This document shows, piece after piece, positions 50,955 through 60,500 of a DNA stretch of 64,000 nt. Within the stretch, counting starts at the first letter, position 1; each line of letters starts with the position of its first letter. This DNA is from an uncultured Candidatus Melainabacteria bacterium (lineage in GTDB: Bacteria > Cyanobacteriota > Vampirovibrionia > Gastranaerophilales > Gastranaerophilaceae). The position numbers were made by a program, and so were the translations under genes. Below the pieces are notes generated by a model, which made no database searches, was not told the origin of the DNA, and was given only the letters and a program-made list of their open reading frames with translations. The stretch covers positions 318,046-382,045 of the forward strand of contig CAKUZB010000001.1 in assembly GCA_934717745.1 (NCBI GenBank). The letters are read 5' to 3'.

Positions 50955-52637
50955 ATGGAAATAGGCGGAATTAAAATAAATTTCCCAAAAATTGGCGGAA
51001 ATAAAGTAAAAAATAACGAAAAATATGCAGACTTGAATGAACCAATTCAAGATACATATCAAAAACGTTCCGATGAAGATATTCAAAAAGCAATGTCTGA
51101 ATTTGAAACAATGAATAATTCGACTGATGGACGTAATTTTAATTTTGCTGAAAAATGTACCTTTAAGTATTTATATAAACAAGGGCTAATTGATGTTGAT
51201 GTGGTAAAACAGTTTAAAGACGGCTCTGATTTTGATATGTACAACATGTCCCCAATTTATCAAATGAAAAATGAAAGAGCCGATGGACCTGAATTTTATA
51301 AAAGGGTATTCAAAGCAATTGATAGTATTCCAAACGGACGTCAATGTACAAGGTTTATTCAGAATAAATTTGAACCTTTAAAAGAGTTTACAATTGGATT
51401 TGAAGAAGAAGATTTGTCGAGAACAAAGGAGATTATCAATGCACAAACTCCTTTAGGTAAATTCTATAAATTTGATGCAGATACGGGCAAATTACTTGAA
51501 GAAACAGAGTCAAAAGTTGTAGATGTGGTGTTTAATAAGGTTAAAACCGTTTCAAAGGATTATAGAAATAATACCGAAATTGAAAAATACCAAAGTTTAG
51601 ATTTAAAAAAAGGTTTTTTAATTACAAAAAAACAAGTTGTAACTACAAAAGACAAAGACGGAAAAATGCTAAAACAGGAAGTTATTACACCGTCTGAAAT
51701 TAAAGGTATGTATGATGTTGAAGTTAAATATGCAGACGGTAGAAAAGAACAACTTGCAAAATCTACAATTGATAAAAAAACCGGTATAAAATCAATAAAA
51801 AAAGATATGAAATCGGCAGACGGTACAAGAACACAATTTTTGTATGAAGATGACCCAAAAGGTAACAGAATTATTGATTATAAAGTTACTGATAAAGACG
51901 GAAAATTTTTAATGGTACGCTCTCAATCGTTTGAAGTTGTTGACGACAACCATTTTATTTCTTCTCAAAACGGTTACAAATATGATATAAAAGTTGATGA
52001 TAAGAAAATTACCGTAAACGACTTGCACCATGAAACTCAAGCCGAAATTAATTTTGACAAAAAATTTAAGGGTAATAAAAAAGAACTTATCAGTTTGTTG
52101 AAAAAAGTTCCGGGAGAAGAACTTTTCGAAGTTATAGATTCTGTGAAAAAATTAAAAGGTAAAGATAAAGACGAGGTTCTCAATTCCGCATATTCTCCTT
52201 TGACTAAAAATATTAATATAGGTGATGATTTGATGGTATTTTTACACGAATTGGGTCATGCAAAAGATTTTTATGTTAAAAACGGTATAAAATATTTGAA
52301 AAATAAAGGAAATGCAATGTTTTCTGATGACAAAGAGGTTCAGAAAGTATTTGTTGAAGAACGTGAAAACTTTAACAAAACTCACTCTGACGCAGAAAGA
52401 GAACATATTAGTTACTTTACTCAAGCAAAAGGTCATTACGGTGGTAAATGGGGTGGTTTAGGCGAAGTCGTTGCTGAAACTAATGCAATTACAAATACTT
52501 ATTCTGACGAGCAAGTTGAAGCCTTGGGTACAAGAATGCAGTATTTGCAACAACATTTTCCAAAGACAATTTCAATGATTAAAGATAGAATGAATTGGAA
52601 AGATGATATTGCGGCAATTGAATTTTATGGAACGTAG
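50955..52637 (+). CDS. HExGH-family predicted zinc metallopeptidase, copy 3 (560 aa)
   Basis: Third member of the family in this window. The metal motif is HELGH at 431-435 (MVFLHELGHAKDF), then REHISYFTQAKGHYGGKWGG and GEVVAETNAI with E504 as likely third ligand. The shared module DGTRTQFLYEDDPKGNRIIDYKVTDKDGKFL lies near 285-320, and the C-terminal RMQYLQQHFPKTISMI is conserved. The N-terminal 200 residues are specific to this copy. It lacks a signal peptide and the long basic or Pro-rich tails of copies 1 and 2. It has its own promoter and is not co-transcribed with its neighbours. Confidence 0.78.
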   Translation: MEIGGIKINFPKIGGNKVKNNEKYADLNEPIQDTYQKRSDEDIQKAMSEFETMNNSTDGRNFNFAEKCTFKYLYKQGLIDVDVVKQFKDGSDFDMYNMSPIYQMKNERADGPEFYKRVFKAIDSIPNGRQCTRFIQNKFEPLKEFTIGFEEEDLSRTKEIINAQTPLGKFYKFDADTGKLLEETESKVVDVVFNKVKTVSKDYRNNTEIEKYQSLDLKKGFLITKKQVVTTKDKDGKMLKQEVITPSEIKGMYDVEVKYADGRKEQLAKSTIDKKTGIKSIKKDMKSADGTRTQFLYEDDPKGNRIIDYKVTDKDGKFLMVRSQSFEVVDDNHFISSQNGYKYDIKVDDKKITVNDLHHETQAEINFDKKFKGNKKELISLLKKVPGEELFEVIDSVKKLKGKDKDEVLNSAYSPLTKNINIGDDLMVFLHELGHAKDFYVKNGIKYLKNKGNAMFSDDKEVQKVFVEERENFNKTHSDAEREHISYFTQAKGHYGGKWGGLGEVVAETNAITNTYSDEQVEALGTRMQYLQQHFPKTISMIKDRMNWKDDIAAIEFYGT

Positions 52638-52860
52638 TTTATTTAATTTCCATAATTTATCAAATAAATTTTAATATATAATTACTAGAGGTGGTGCAAG
52701 GTTTTAATTCGTATTGCCTTTTTAGTTAATGTGCTTTATGTGTATGTAATTTTGTAAAAATTAGACTGTCTTCTGATTGACTGAAACTTATTATCAAATA
52801 CAATAAAAAACCAGGATAAATTTATTGTCTGTTTAATAAGTTAAAATTGAAAGGAGAGTT

Positions 52861-53424
52861 ATGAAATCAGTAACTACATTTGATTTACAGTATGCACATC
52901 GTTTTTATGAGTTTAAAGGTGAAGCACAGTATCTTCATGGACATTCAGGGGTTTTAACTATCGAAGTTGAAGATACTATAAACAAAGGTGTTAATATGGT
53001 TTACCCTTGTAATGAAATAAAAAAAATAGCGTGGAGTTTGTTGCAAAATTTTGACCATGCTTTAATCTTAAGGGAAGACGACCCAATTTTACCTGCAATC
53101 CTTGAAGTTTATGACAAACAAGGAATTAAAAATGGTGCACCTCAAAATACAATGAAAGGTGAAGCCTTCAAAACCGAACTAGCGACAGCATATCCTGATT
53201 GTAGGTTAGTTGTTACTAAAGAATCAATGACTACAGAAGGAATGATTAAAATTGTATATGAATTATTGAAGGATAAATTAAACATCTCAAAAATTACTTT
53301 TACAAGTGGTGCTAATACTGCCTATGAAGAATATACTGTAGATAAGACGATTGAACGTTGTCCATTATGTGGTGTTTCATTAAATGAAAATGGAGTATGC
53401 CCAAAATGTGGGTATAAAAAATAA
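52861..53424 (+). CDS. 6-pyruvoyl-tetrahydropterin synthase-like protein with zinc ribbon
   Basis: The PTPS/QueD fold is shown by AHRF (H13) and LHGHSG (H26, H28), the three zinc ligands, and LLQNFDHALILREDDP and MTTEGMIKIVYELL. The catalytic Cys normally four residues before HGH is Ala22 (GEAQYLHGH), with Glu21 beside it, so QueD chemistry is not expected. Glu-containing variants (PTPS-III) act in folate synthesis, but this cannot be assigned here. A C-terminal zinc ribbon (CPLCGVSLNENGVCPKCG) is an added domain. The ribosome-binding site is AAAGGAGAG. Rubredoxin follows after 15 bases. The 223 bases before it (52638-52860) hold no clear gene or riboswitch. Confidence 0.75.
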   Translation: MKSVTTFDLQYAHRFYEFKGEAQYLHGHSGVLTIEVEDTINKGVNMVYPCNEIKKIAWSLLQNFDHALILREDDPILPAILEVYDKQGIKNGAPQNTMKGEAFKTELATAYPDCRLVVTKESMTTEGMIKIVYELLKDKLNISKITFTSGANTAYEEYTVDKTIERCPLCGVSLNENGVCPKCGYKK

Positions 53425-53439
53425 AGAAAGGATGTAAAA

Positions 53440-53577
53440 ATGGAAAAATTTGTATGTACAGTTTGTAATTGGGTTTATGACCCTGCGGAGAATGACAATG
53501 TAAAATTCGAAGATTTACCTGAAGATTTTGTTTGTCCTCTTTGTGGTGTTGGAAAAGACCAATTTGAAAAACAATAA
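53440..53577 (+). CDS. Rubredoxin (45 aa)
   Basis: This short gene encodes a one-iron electron carrier. The frame starts at the ATG at 53440, preceded by AAAGGA, and reads [10 protein letters not shown] (C6, C9) and [12 protein letters not shown] (C32, C35), the two CxxC knuckles that hold Fe(Cys)4. The usual spacer between the knuckles is slightly shortened, giving 45 aa against about 52. It is co-transcribed with the PTPS-like gene and supports an anaerobic or oxygen-detoxifying metabolism. Confidence 0.95.
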   Translation: MEKFVCTVCNWVYDPAENDNVKFEDLPEDFVCPLCGVGKDQFEKQ

Positions 53578-53583
53578 AAATCT

Positions 53584-53615
53584 AAACCCGCTTATAAATA
53601 TAGGCGGGTTTTTTG
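53584..53615 (+). terminator. Terminator after rubredoxin
   Basis: AAACCCGC and GCGGGTTT around a 12-base AT-rich loop, followed by a T run. Confidence 0.88.
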
Positions 53616-53723
53616 TTTATATTATTTTATTTTTTAGCAAATTATTATTTATTAAAAAAATACTTGACGTGTCTTTTTATAGAAGTTAAAATTATCTTTG
53701 CGAGAATAAAAAGGTTAAAATTT

Positions 53724-54713
53724 ATGATACCAGTACATATAAACGGAATTGAATATAGTGTTCCGAGGTTAAAAGTTACGAATGACGATATTTCAAAGAT
53801 AGTAGATACGAGTGATGATTGGATTATTCAAAGAACAGGAATAAAAAGCAGATATATTGCTTCGTCGTCAGAAACAGCATCAACACTTGCCATAGATGCT
53901 TCAAAAAAACTTCTTGAACGTAAAAATATAAATCCGGAAACAATTGATATGATAATTTCAGCAACATCTTCACCTGAAAAACATTATCCATCTGTCGCCT
54001 GTGAAGTTCAGGCCGGAATAGGTGCAAAAAATGCATCAGCGTTTGATATTTCAGCGGCGTGTACGGGTTATCTTTATGCGTTACAAATTGCTAGGGCAAA
54101 TGTAGCAACAGGATTTGCGAATAGAGTTTTGCTGCTTACATCAGATACAACTTCAAAATTTGTTGATTGGAGTGATAGAACAACTTGTGTTCTTTTTGGA
54201 GATGGTGCAACAGCAACACTTGTGGAAAAATCAGAGAATGAGAATTCTGATATTGTAGAAATAATACTTGCTTCAGACGGAACGAAAAAAGATTTTATAT
54301 GTATTGATTTACAAAAAGAAATTTGTCCGCTAGCAGAAAATGATGGTATAAATGGTGATAATCACTTAAAAATGGTGGGAAAAGAAGTGTATAAATATGT
54401 TATGCAAGAAATACCATTGTTAATTGACAGAGTGTTATTAAAGGCTGGCATGACGTGGGAAGACATTGATTATTTTGTTCCTCATCAAGCAAATTTAAGA
54501 ATGATAGAAGCACTTTGTGAAAGAATGAATATTGCAAAGGAAAAGGTGTTAACGAATATTGAAAAATATGGAAACACATCAGCAACGTCAATTCCGTGTG
54601 TAATTTCAGAAAAAATTGCAAAAGGTAATTTAAGATTACCGTCAACACTGTTGCTTTGTGGTTTTGGTGCCGGAATGACCGCAGGTGCTGCGATTGTAAA
54701 ATTAAGAGATTAA
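53724..54713 (+). CDS. fabH: 3-oxoacyl-ACP synthase III (FabH/KAS III)
   Basis: KAS III condenses acetyl-CoA (or another acyl-CoA) with malonyl-ACP to start fatty acid synthesis. I start at the ATG at 53724 (MIPVHINGIEYSVP), since the upstream in-frame extension lies over the terminator. Catalytic triad: Cys113 in ISAACTGYLYAL, His254 in VPHQANLRM and Asn284 in KYGNTSATSIP. TSDDWIIQRTGI is also typical. Length 329 aa is normal. The usual fab neighbours (plsX, fabD, acpP) are absent, so it may be a specialised KAS III for branched or secondary products. The ribosome-binding site AAAAGG is distant. Confidence 0.93.
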   Translation: MIPVHINGIEYSVPRLKVTNDDISKIVDTSDDWIIQRTGIKSRYIASSSETASTLAIDASKKLLERKNINPETIDMIISATSSPEKHYPSVACEVQAGIGAKNASAFDISAACTGYLYALQIARANVATGFANRVLLLTSDTTSKFVDWSDRTTCVLFGDGATATLVEKSENENSDIVEIILASDGTKKDFICIDLQKEICPLAENDGINGDNHLKMVGKEVYKYVMQEIPLLIDRVLLKAGMTWEDIDYFVPHQANLRMIEALCERMNIAKEKVLTNIEKYGNTSATSIPCVISEKIAKGNLRLPSTLLLCGFGAGMTAGAAIVKLRD

Positions 54714-54774
54714 GATTTTTTTGTATTAAATTTAACAGAAAAAAGGCTTATTATTTTAGACTTTATATTAAAAC

Positions 54775-54801
54775 AAAAAACGGGCATTTGCCCGTTTTTG
54801 T
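54775..54801. terminator. Terminator between fabH and tRNA-Ser
   Basis: CGGGCA-TT-TGCCCG flanked by A and T runs. It serves the minus-strand tRNA-Ser and perhaps fabH. Confidence 0.85.
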
Positions 54802-54808
54802 TTTAATT

Positions 54809-54898
54809 CGGAGACGCAGGGATTCGAACCCTGGATACAGATTACTCCATATAACACCTTAGCAGGGTGCCGCCTTCAGCCAACTCGGCCACGTCTCC
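54809..54898 (-). tRNA. tRNA-Ser (anticodon GCU)
   Basis: A 90-base class II tRNA on the minus strand. Acceptor stem GGAGACG/CGTCTCC, anticodon loop CTGCTAA between CACC and GGTG (anticodon GCT), a long variable arm and the T arm GGTTCGAATCC. The discriminator is G. No CCA is encoded at the 3' end, unlike the tRNA-Pro at 18864-18939, so CCA must be added after transcription. Confidence 0.95.
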
Positions 54899-54973
54899 AT
54901 CTGTATTTATTTTGTTTCCTCATGCTAGCACAAAAAAAAATTCTTTTCAATAAGGTTAATTTTTTGTAACTCT

Positions 54974-55002
54974 TTGTTATATTCTTCTCTTTTTTGTAAT
55001 AT
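54974..55002 (+). promoter_or_regulatory. Promoter of the AGCS symporter, nearly leaderless
   Basis: TTGTTA (54974-54979), 17 bases, then TAATAT (54997-55002), nine bases before the ATG at 55012. No ribosome-binding site is present. Confidence 0.5.
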
Positions 55003-55011
55003 CATTATCTT

Positions 55012-56505
55012 ATGAACTTAGATGCAGCAATCGACGGTTTTTTATCGCCAATCGCAGACAAAATTTCGTCAATTATATTTTATTCAGTTAATATCAACGG
55101 TGTGGAAGTGCAATTGTTAATTGCACTACTTATGTTTGCCGGAATCTATTTTACTTTTAGGCTTAGATTTATTGGTTTTTGGGGATTTAAACATGCTCTA
55201 AGGCTTATTTCTCACCGTTTTGAGCATAAAGATATAATAAAACGAAAGAAAAAAGGTGAAGTTTCATCTTTTCAGGCACTAAGTGCTACAATTTCATCTT
55301 CTGCCGGTATTGGTAATGTTGCCGGTTCTGCTGCTGCCGTTTCTATCGGTGGCCCAGGGGTAATTTTCTGGATGATTATTGCCGGTCTATTCTCTATGGC
55401 ATTAAAATTTTCAGAAGTACTTCTAGGTGTTAAACTTCGTGATGTAAACCCTGACGGTTCTACTTCAGGCGGTCCTATGTATTACATTTCAAAAGGGCTA
55501 AAAGGTCCGATTTTAGGTAAAATTGCACCATATCTAGGTAAAATTTACGCATTTTGTTGTGTTCTTGCTGTAATAGGTGGTTGGAATTTGTTTCAAATTA
55601 ATGCAATGACAACACAAATTACTGAAGTAACAGGTGGTACATCTAGTATTTTTGCAGATAACAGTTGGATTATAGGTTTAATTGTCGCAATTATTACTTG
55701 GGTTACTATTATCGGTGGAATACAGTCAATAGGTAAGTTTACAGAAAAAGTTACACCAATTATGTGTGCTTTATATTTAACGAGTATATTAATTGTTTCT
55801 ATAATAAATATACATAATATTCCTCATACTTTTAAGGTTATTATTACAGAAGCCTTTCACCCTCAAGCAATGGCGGGTGGAGTCTTTGCCTGTATGTTAT
55901 GGGGATTTAGGCGTGCAATGTTTGCAAACGAAGCAGGTTTAGGTACTGCACCTACTGCTTTTGCTGCGGTGAAAACAAGTAAACCTGTTGCTCAAGCCTT
56001 TATTGCAATGCTTCAACCTTTTGTAGATACTTGTATTGTTGGCGTTGCAACCGCTTTTGTTATTGTTGTTTCAGGTGAATATTTAAAAGTTACAGGAATT
56101 GCAGGTATTGAATTAACATCAAAGGCTTTTGCTACAGCCTTTAGTTTCTTCCCTATTCTTTTGACTATAATGGCAAGTTGTTTTGTAATGGGAACAATGC
56201 TTTGTGGTTCTTATTACGGCTTAAAAGGTTGGCAATTCTTGGTTGGGGAGTCAAAATTTAAAACTCGTTTCTTCCAATTTGTATATTGTTTATGTATTGT
56301 TATCGGTTCAGCCATGAATTTTAAAAGTATTATCAACTTATCAGATGCTGTAACTTTATTTATGGCAGTGCCAAACTTATTTGCATTATTTATTCTTTCA
56401 AATGTTGTTGTTAAAGAAGTTAAACGTTATTGCAAAAAGTACGATGTTGGTTTATTTAGTGAAATTAAGGACGAACCTTATGACGAAGATAAAGATGTTG
56501 AATAG
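55012..56505 (+). CDS. Sodium:alanine/glycine symporter (AGCS family)
   Basis: A Na+-driven amino acid importer with about 11 transmembrane helices. Diagnostic motifs: SSFQALSATISSSAGIGNVAGSAAAV, the family signature SGGPMYYISKGLKG, WGFRRAMFANEAGLGTAPTAFAA and LLTIMASCFVMGTML. The length of 497 aa is a little above the common 450-490. A cytosolic acidic tail ends DEPYDEDKDVE. The last 11 bases overlap the uracil-DNA glycosylase start. Confidence 0.95.
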   Translation: MNLDAAIDGFLSPIADKISSIIFYSVNINGVEVQLLIALLMFAGIYFTFRLRFIGFWGFKHALRLISHRFEHKDIIKRKKKGEVSSFQALSATISSSAGIGNVAGSAAAVSIGGPGVIFWMIIAGLFSMALKFSEVLLGVKLRDVNPDGSTSGGPMYYISKGLKGPILGKIAPYLGKIYAFCCVLAVIGGWNLFQINAMTTQITEVTGGTSSIFADNSWIIGLIVAIITWVTIIGGIQSIGKFTEKVTPIMCALYLTSILIVSIINIHNIPHTFKVIITEAFHPQAMAGGVFACMLWGFRRAMFANEAGLGTAPTAFAAVKTSKPVAQAFIAMLQPFVDTCIVGVATAFVIVVSGEYLKVTGIAGIELTSKAFATAFSFFPILLTIMASCFVMGTMLCGSYYGLKGWQFLVGESKFKTRFFQFVYCLCIVIGSAMNFKSIINLSDAVTLFMAVPNLFALFILSNVVVKEVKRYCKKYDVGLFSEIKDEPYDEDKDVE

Positions 56506-57067
56506 TATTAAAGACGAGTTGAAAATGTGTAATAAATGTAGAATTTGCACATCTCAGCAAGTTTTTTTTACAGGAAATCCTGATGCAAAGATTATGTTTA
56601 TCGGTGAAGCACCGGGGCGAGAAGAAGTAAAAGAGTGTAAGCCTTTTGTTGGCGGTGCCGGAAAAAATTTAACAAAATATCTTGAGCAGGTTGGTATTAA
56701 CAGAGAAAAAGATTTATATATAACAAATGTTGTAAAATGTCGTCCAACTAAAGAAGATAATCCGAATAAAAACAAAACACCGGATTTGAATGAAATAAAT
56801 GCTTGTGTTCATTTTTTGTTTGATGAAGTTGAAATTGTACAGCCGAAACTAATCGTTTTGTGCGGTGCGACTGCGTACAAAGGTTTGACAGGTAAAAACT
56901 CTGTTACTATGGGTAAAATCAGGGGTAAGATTTTTCAGTTAGAACTCAATGGAAAATCTTATGAGGCTATAACAATTTATCACCCGTCATATTTAATGCA
57001 ATATGCTTCTCAAGAACAGATTGACACGACAATTGAAGATTTAAAAGTTGTAAAAACTTATTTATAA
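56495..57067 (+). CDS. Uracil-DNA glycosylase, family 4 (Fe-S)
   Basis: Removes uracil from DNA at the start of base excision repair. I start at the ATG at 56495 (MLNSIKDELKMCNKC), which gives 190 aa and the usual N-terminal helix; the frame upstream lies inside the symporter gene. The [4Fe-4S] ligands are C12 and C15 (MCNKC), C82 (KCRPTKED) and C104. The family 4 uracil motifs are GEAPGREE (37-44) and YHPSYLM. It is coupled to the symporter by an 11-base overlap, an accidental-looking pairing. Confidence 0.93.
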   Translation: MLNSIKDELKMCNKCRICTSQQVFFTGNPDAKIMFIGEAPGREEVKECKPFVGGAGKNLTKYLEQVGINREKDLYITNVVKCRPTKEDNPNKNKTPDLNEINACVHFLFDEVEIVQPKLIVLCGATAYKGLTGKNSVTMGKIRGKIFQLELNGKSYEAITIYHPSYLMQYASQEQIDTTIEDLKVVKTYL

Positions 57068-57071
57068 ACGA

Positions 57072-57308
57072 CTATTTAGATTTGAAATAATCGCAAATTA
57101 AAGTTTTTTTGCGTGGAATAAGTTGTTTAATACGTTCTGCAAATTGATTTTTGCTTGAATCTTGAAGTTCTTTTTTTAGAATGGCTTTTTCCATTAGTAC
57201 ATTGTTATAAACTTCAGAACAAGTTTTTGATTTGTCAATATGTTGTTCAAGTTTTGAAAGTTGGATTTCTTTTTCTCTAATTGCTTGTTTTAAGTCTTTC
57301 TTTTTCAA
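57072..57308 (-). CDS. Small charged coiled-coil protein (78 aa)
   Basis: The start is TTG at 57308, eight bases after AAAAGGA, which supports it as real. The product is Lys/Glu-rich and helical (KKKDLKQAIREKEIQLSKLEQHIDKSK), with two Cys. It is convergent with the uracil-DNA glycosylase gene, four bases from its stop, and divergent from the 1545-aa protein. No function is known. Confidence 0.6.
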   Translation of the reverse strand: MKKKDLKQAIREKEIQLSKLEQHIDKSKTCSEVYNNVLMEKAILKKELQDSSKNQFAERIKQLIPRKKTLICDYFKSK

Positions 57309-57445
57309 TGTTTAAATCCTTTTCTGTCTGCAAATCTAGGATAAGCCTATGGAAACTTTTTTCAATCAATCTTTTAGTTGATTTAGTCTGAGTTTCTCTC
57401 ATTATTTTAGTCGAATTTTACATTCATGTCAAAATTTGTTTTTCA

Positions 57446-57454
57446 TGTTATAAT
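57446..57454 (+). promoter_or_regulatory. Extended -10 promoter of the giant coiled-coil gene
   Basis: TGTTATAAT, an extended -10 of the same form as those at 4568-4576 and 15846-15854. A -35 is poor (TGTCAA, 16 bases upstream). It leaves a leader of about 60 bases before the ATG at 57523, with GAGGAAAG as ribosome-binding site. Confidence 0.55.
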
Positions 57455-57522
57455 TACTTTAAATAATATCATTACTGTGTAAAATTGTTAATGTATCACT
57501 TTAAGCGACGAGGAAAGACTGG

Positions 57523-60500
57523 ATGGCAGACGGATTTAATATTGATGAGATTAATAAAAAGTTTTCAGAATTATCTGATACTTTAGATTCTATAAAAACT
57601 CAAAATGCTTTAAATATAGGTGATACAAGCCGAGCATTGAATAATTTGGTTGTTAAATTAGATACAATTTCTTCGTCTTTAGATGATGAGGAAATGTTAG
57701 AATTAATTGCAGATTTAAAACACAGTATTTCTGATAAATATTCATATGTAACTGTTAAATTTACTGAATTAGAAACAGCGATAAAAGAAGTTGTAAAAAA
57801 CAACGATGATTTAGTTACAGTACCCCAAATTAAAGAATTATTTGATGTTTTATCAACAAATTTGTCAGTTTTTTCAAAACAAGTAATGGCTCAAGGAGAT
57901 ATTCTTAACGAAATAACTTTAAGAATTGAGGCTTTGAGGACTGATGATACAGATAAAAGAGATATTATTAAAAGCGTAAACTCAATCAAAACTGACCTTG
58001 AAAAGTTCAATAATGGTTTTGAAAGTATCATTTTGAATGTTAACAACAACTTTGAAACCATGCTAGAGCATGTTTCGAAACTTGACCCAACTGCTGAAGT
58101 TATGAAAATGTTGAATGCTTTAACTGATGTAAAAAACACGTCAGATACAATTATGACAGCGGTGCAGGTTGTTGACCAAAAGCAAAACAAAATGAGCGAT
58201 GCAATTGAAGAAGTTGTTTCTCAGAATACAAAAATTAACGCAAATATTAAGGCTTTGGCAGGTCAAAGTGATTTTGACGGTTTGGTTAGAAAAGTTGAAG
58301 GTTCAATCGAACTTATTACAACGCTTAAAGGTGCATTAACAGATGCAAACGAGCAAAGCCAACGTTCTTTGTTAGTTCAATTGGATAAACTTTCTGCGAT
58401 TGTTACTAAAATTTTAACTGAAGAAGATTTTGAAGTTTTTAAATCAGAATTGTCAAAACTTGTTTATGACGTTATTGAAACAACAAACGTTATGCGTGGT
58501 GATTTGATTGATACAAATTCTGAATTCAAATCGTTGGCAAAATTAATAGAAGATTTAGACTTGAAAACTTCTTTTGAAAGTTTAAGAACTTTAATTGACG
58601 ATACAGGAAGAAATGTTAAATCAAGCATTGCTGATGCAATTTCTAATTCGGGAATTGAACCTGTCAAAAACAGTTTGAATTTATTAATTGAAAAAGTTGA
58701 TCAAGTTAAAGGTTCTATTGTCGAAAATTCTGATAGAAATTCAGATAAAGTATCAGGCAGAATTGATACATTACTTGAATTAGCGGATAAAACAAGAGAA
58801 ATTGTTACATATTTACCGGATACAATTCGTCAAGGATATATGGCTTCAGAAGAAGGTCAAAGAGCCTTTGTTGAACAATGTATCAGAGATTTGTCAACAA
58901 TTTCTGATAAACTTAAATTTTTGCAAGATGATGTGGCAAGTCTTGTAAGTCCTATTAAAGAAGGACTTATTGGCGAAATTAAAAACTTAAAAGAAGTTGT
59001 TTATGATGTAAAAGATTTTGTTTCTAATAATGATGAAATTATATCAAAAATTACAAACTTAGAAACAATTGTTGGTAGAGTTGCGGGCGATTTTGATGTT
59101 GCCTTGCATTCTTTACAAGAAAATATTATGTCTTATATGGGTGGAATCAAAGAAGATTGCGAATCTGCCGATATTAAAATGAACAATTTTGCTTTTGAAT
59201 TTAATGCTCTTAAAGGTGATTTAAATAAAGCATTTAATGACTTTAAAGATGCTTCAAAAGGTCAAAATGAAAGATTTAACAGTGTTTGCAACGGAATTTC
59301 TTCAAGATTTGATTCTGTTATGAATGTCTTGAGTTCAATTAGTGAGCAACCTGTTGTACTTGCCGGTATTAAAGATGGATTTGATGCCGTTCAACACACA
59401 ATGCAAGACTTGATTTTGACAATCTCTGATTTGAAAGTTCAAGTAAGTGCAAATAAACCTGCGGTATCTAGTGAACAAACTGCGGTATCTGTTGAAGGTG
59501 TGCAAGGTGTATCTGATGATGCTGTGTTGAAATTAGAGGGTAAATTAAATAAAATCAAAGACCAGTTGAATTTTATGTCAACTGATTTTATGGAAAATTT
59601 ATATAACCGTTCTGAAAAGATTTTAGACGAGTTTGAACCGATTAAAAATGCAGTGCTATCTTTTGTTGATGTTGATTTTCAAAATGTAGCATCTATTTTA
59701 AAAGACCAAATGGATGCGTATAAAATCGGCATCGAAAAATTAATGGACGAGTCTGTATCAGAAGAAGCACGTCCTATATTGAACAATATTTTTACAGGTT
59801 TTGGTTCTGTAGAAAATCGTATCAATAATATGGAACAAGCAGTTAAAGGTGCTTTAGCAAATTCTTTAAAAGAAATTAAAGATTTGTTGCTACAAGTAAA
59901 ACCTTTAATGCCTGCAACTTCAGTAGAAAATGTTGAGGGTGAAACTTTTGGAGATGCTTGTGGCTCAATTGACGGTTTAACTGAATTGTTGGATGCAAAA
60001 GTTGTTGAATTACGAAATGATTTAAGTGAAAGATTTGAAAATATTCATAAACACATTGATGAAGCAGTTATTCCTAAATTTGAAGAAGTAAAGTCAAAAC
60101 AAGATGAAATTCTTGCAAAAATTGAAACTTTGAATGATAAAGAACAATTAAACTCTATCAAAAGCCAATTAAATGAATTATTTGATAGTATCGCAAAAGT
60201 TAATGACGAGGTCTTAAATGCTAAAATTTCTGCGACATCTGCAATAACAGAGGAAAAAATTTCAGGTTTAGGTGAAGAAGAAAAAAGTATAATTGTTGAC
60301 TTTACGACTAATTTGAGTGAACTTGCAAATCTTGTAAGACACACATCAGAAAGTATTGATTCTAAAATTGCTAGAGCAATGTCTGAAAACAATGTTCAGG
60401 TAGATTTTGAATCTCTAAAGGCAGATATTGCTCAAATGCTTGCAAATGTTCAATCAAAAGCAAATAATATTACTGTTCAAGATAATGATGGCGAGCCAAT

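Noticed and set aside
52690..52730. Possible preQ1 or other riboswitch upstream of the PTPS-like gene
   Set aside because: The segment with GCAAGG and TTGCCTTTTT does not match the preQ1-I layout that I know and pairs only weakly; the protein itself lacks the QueD Cys.
53613..53723. N-terminal extension of fabH
   Set aside because: The extra 37 residues begin within the rubredoxin terminator and are not found in KAS III enzymes.
56381..56494. N-terminal extension of the uracil-DNA glycosylase
   Set aside because: It lies inside the symporter gene; family 4 enzymes begin a few residues before the first Cys pair, which fits the ATG at 56495.
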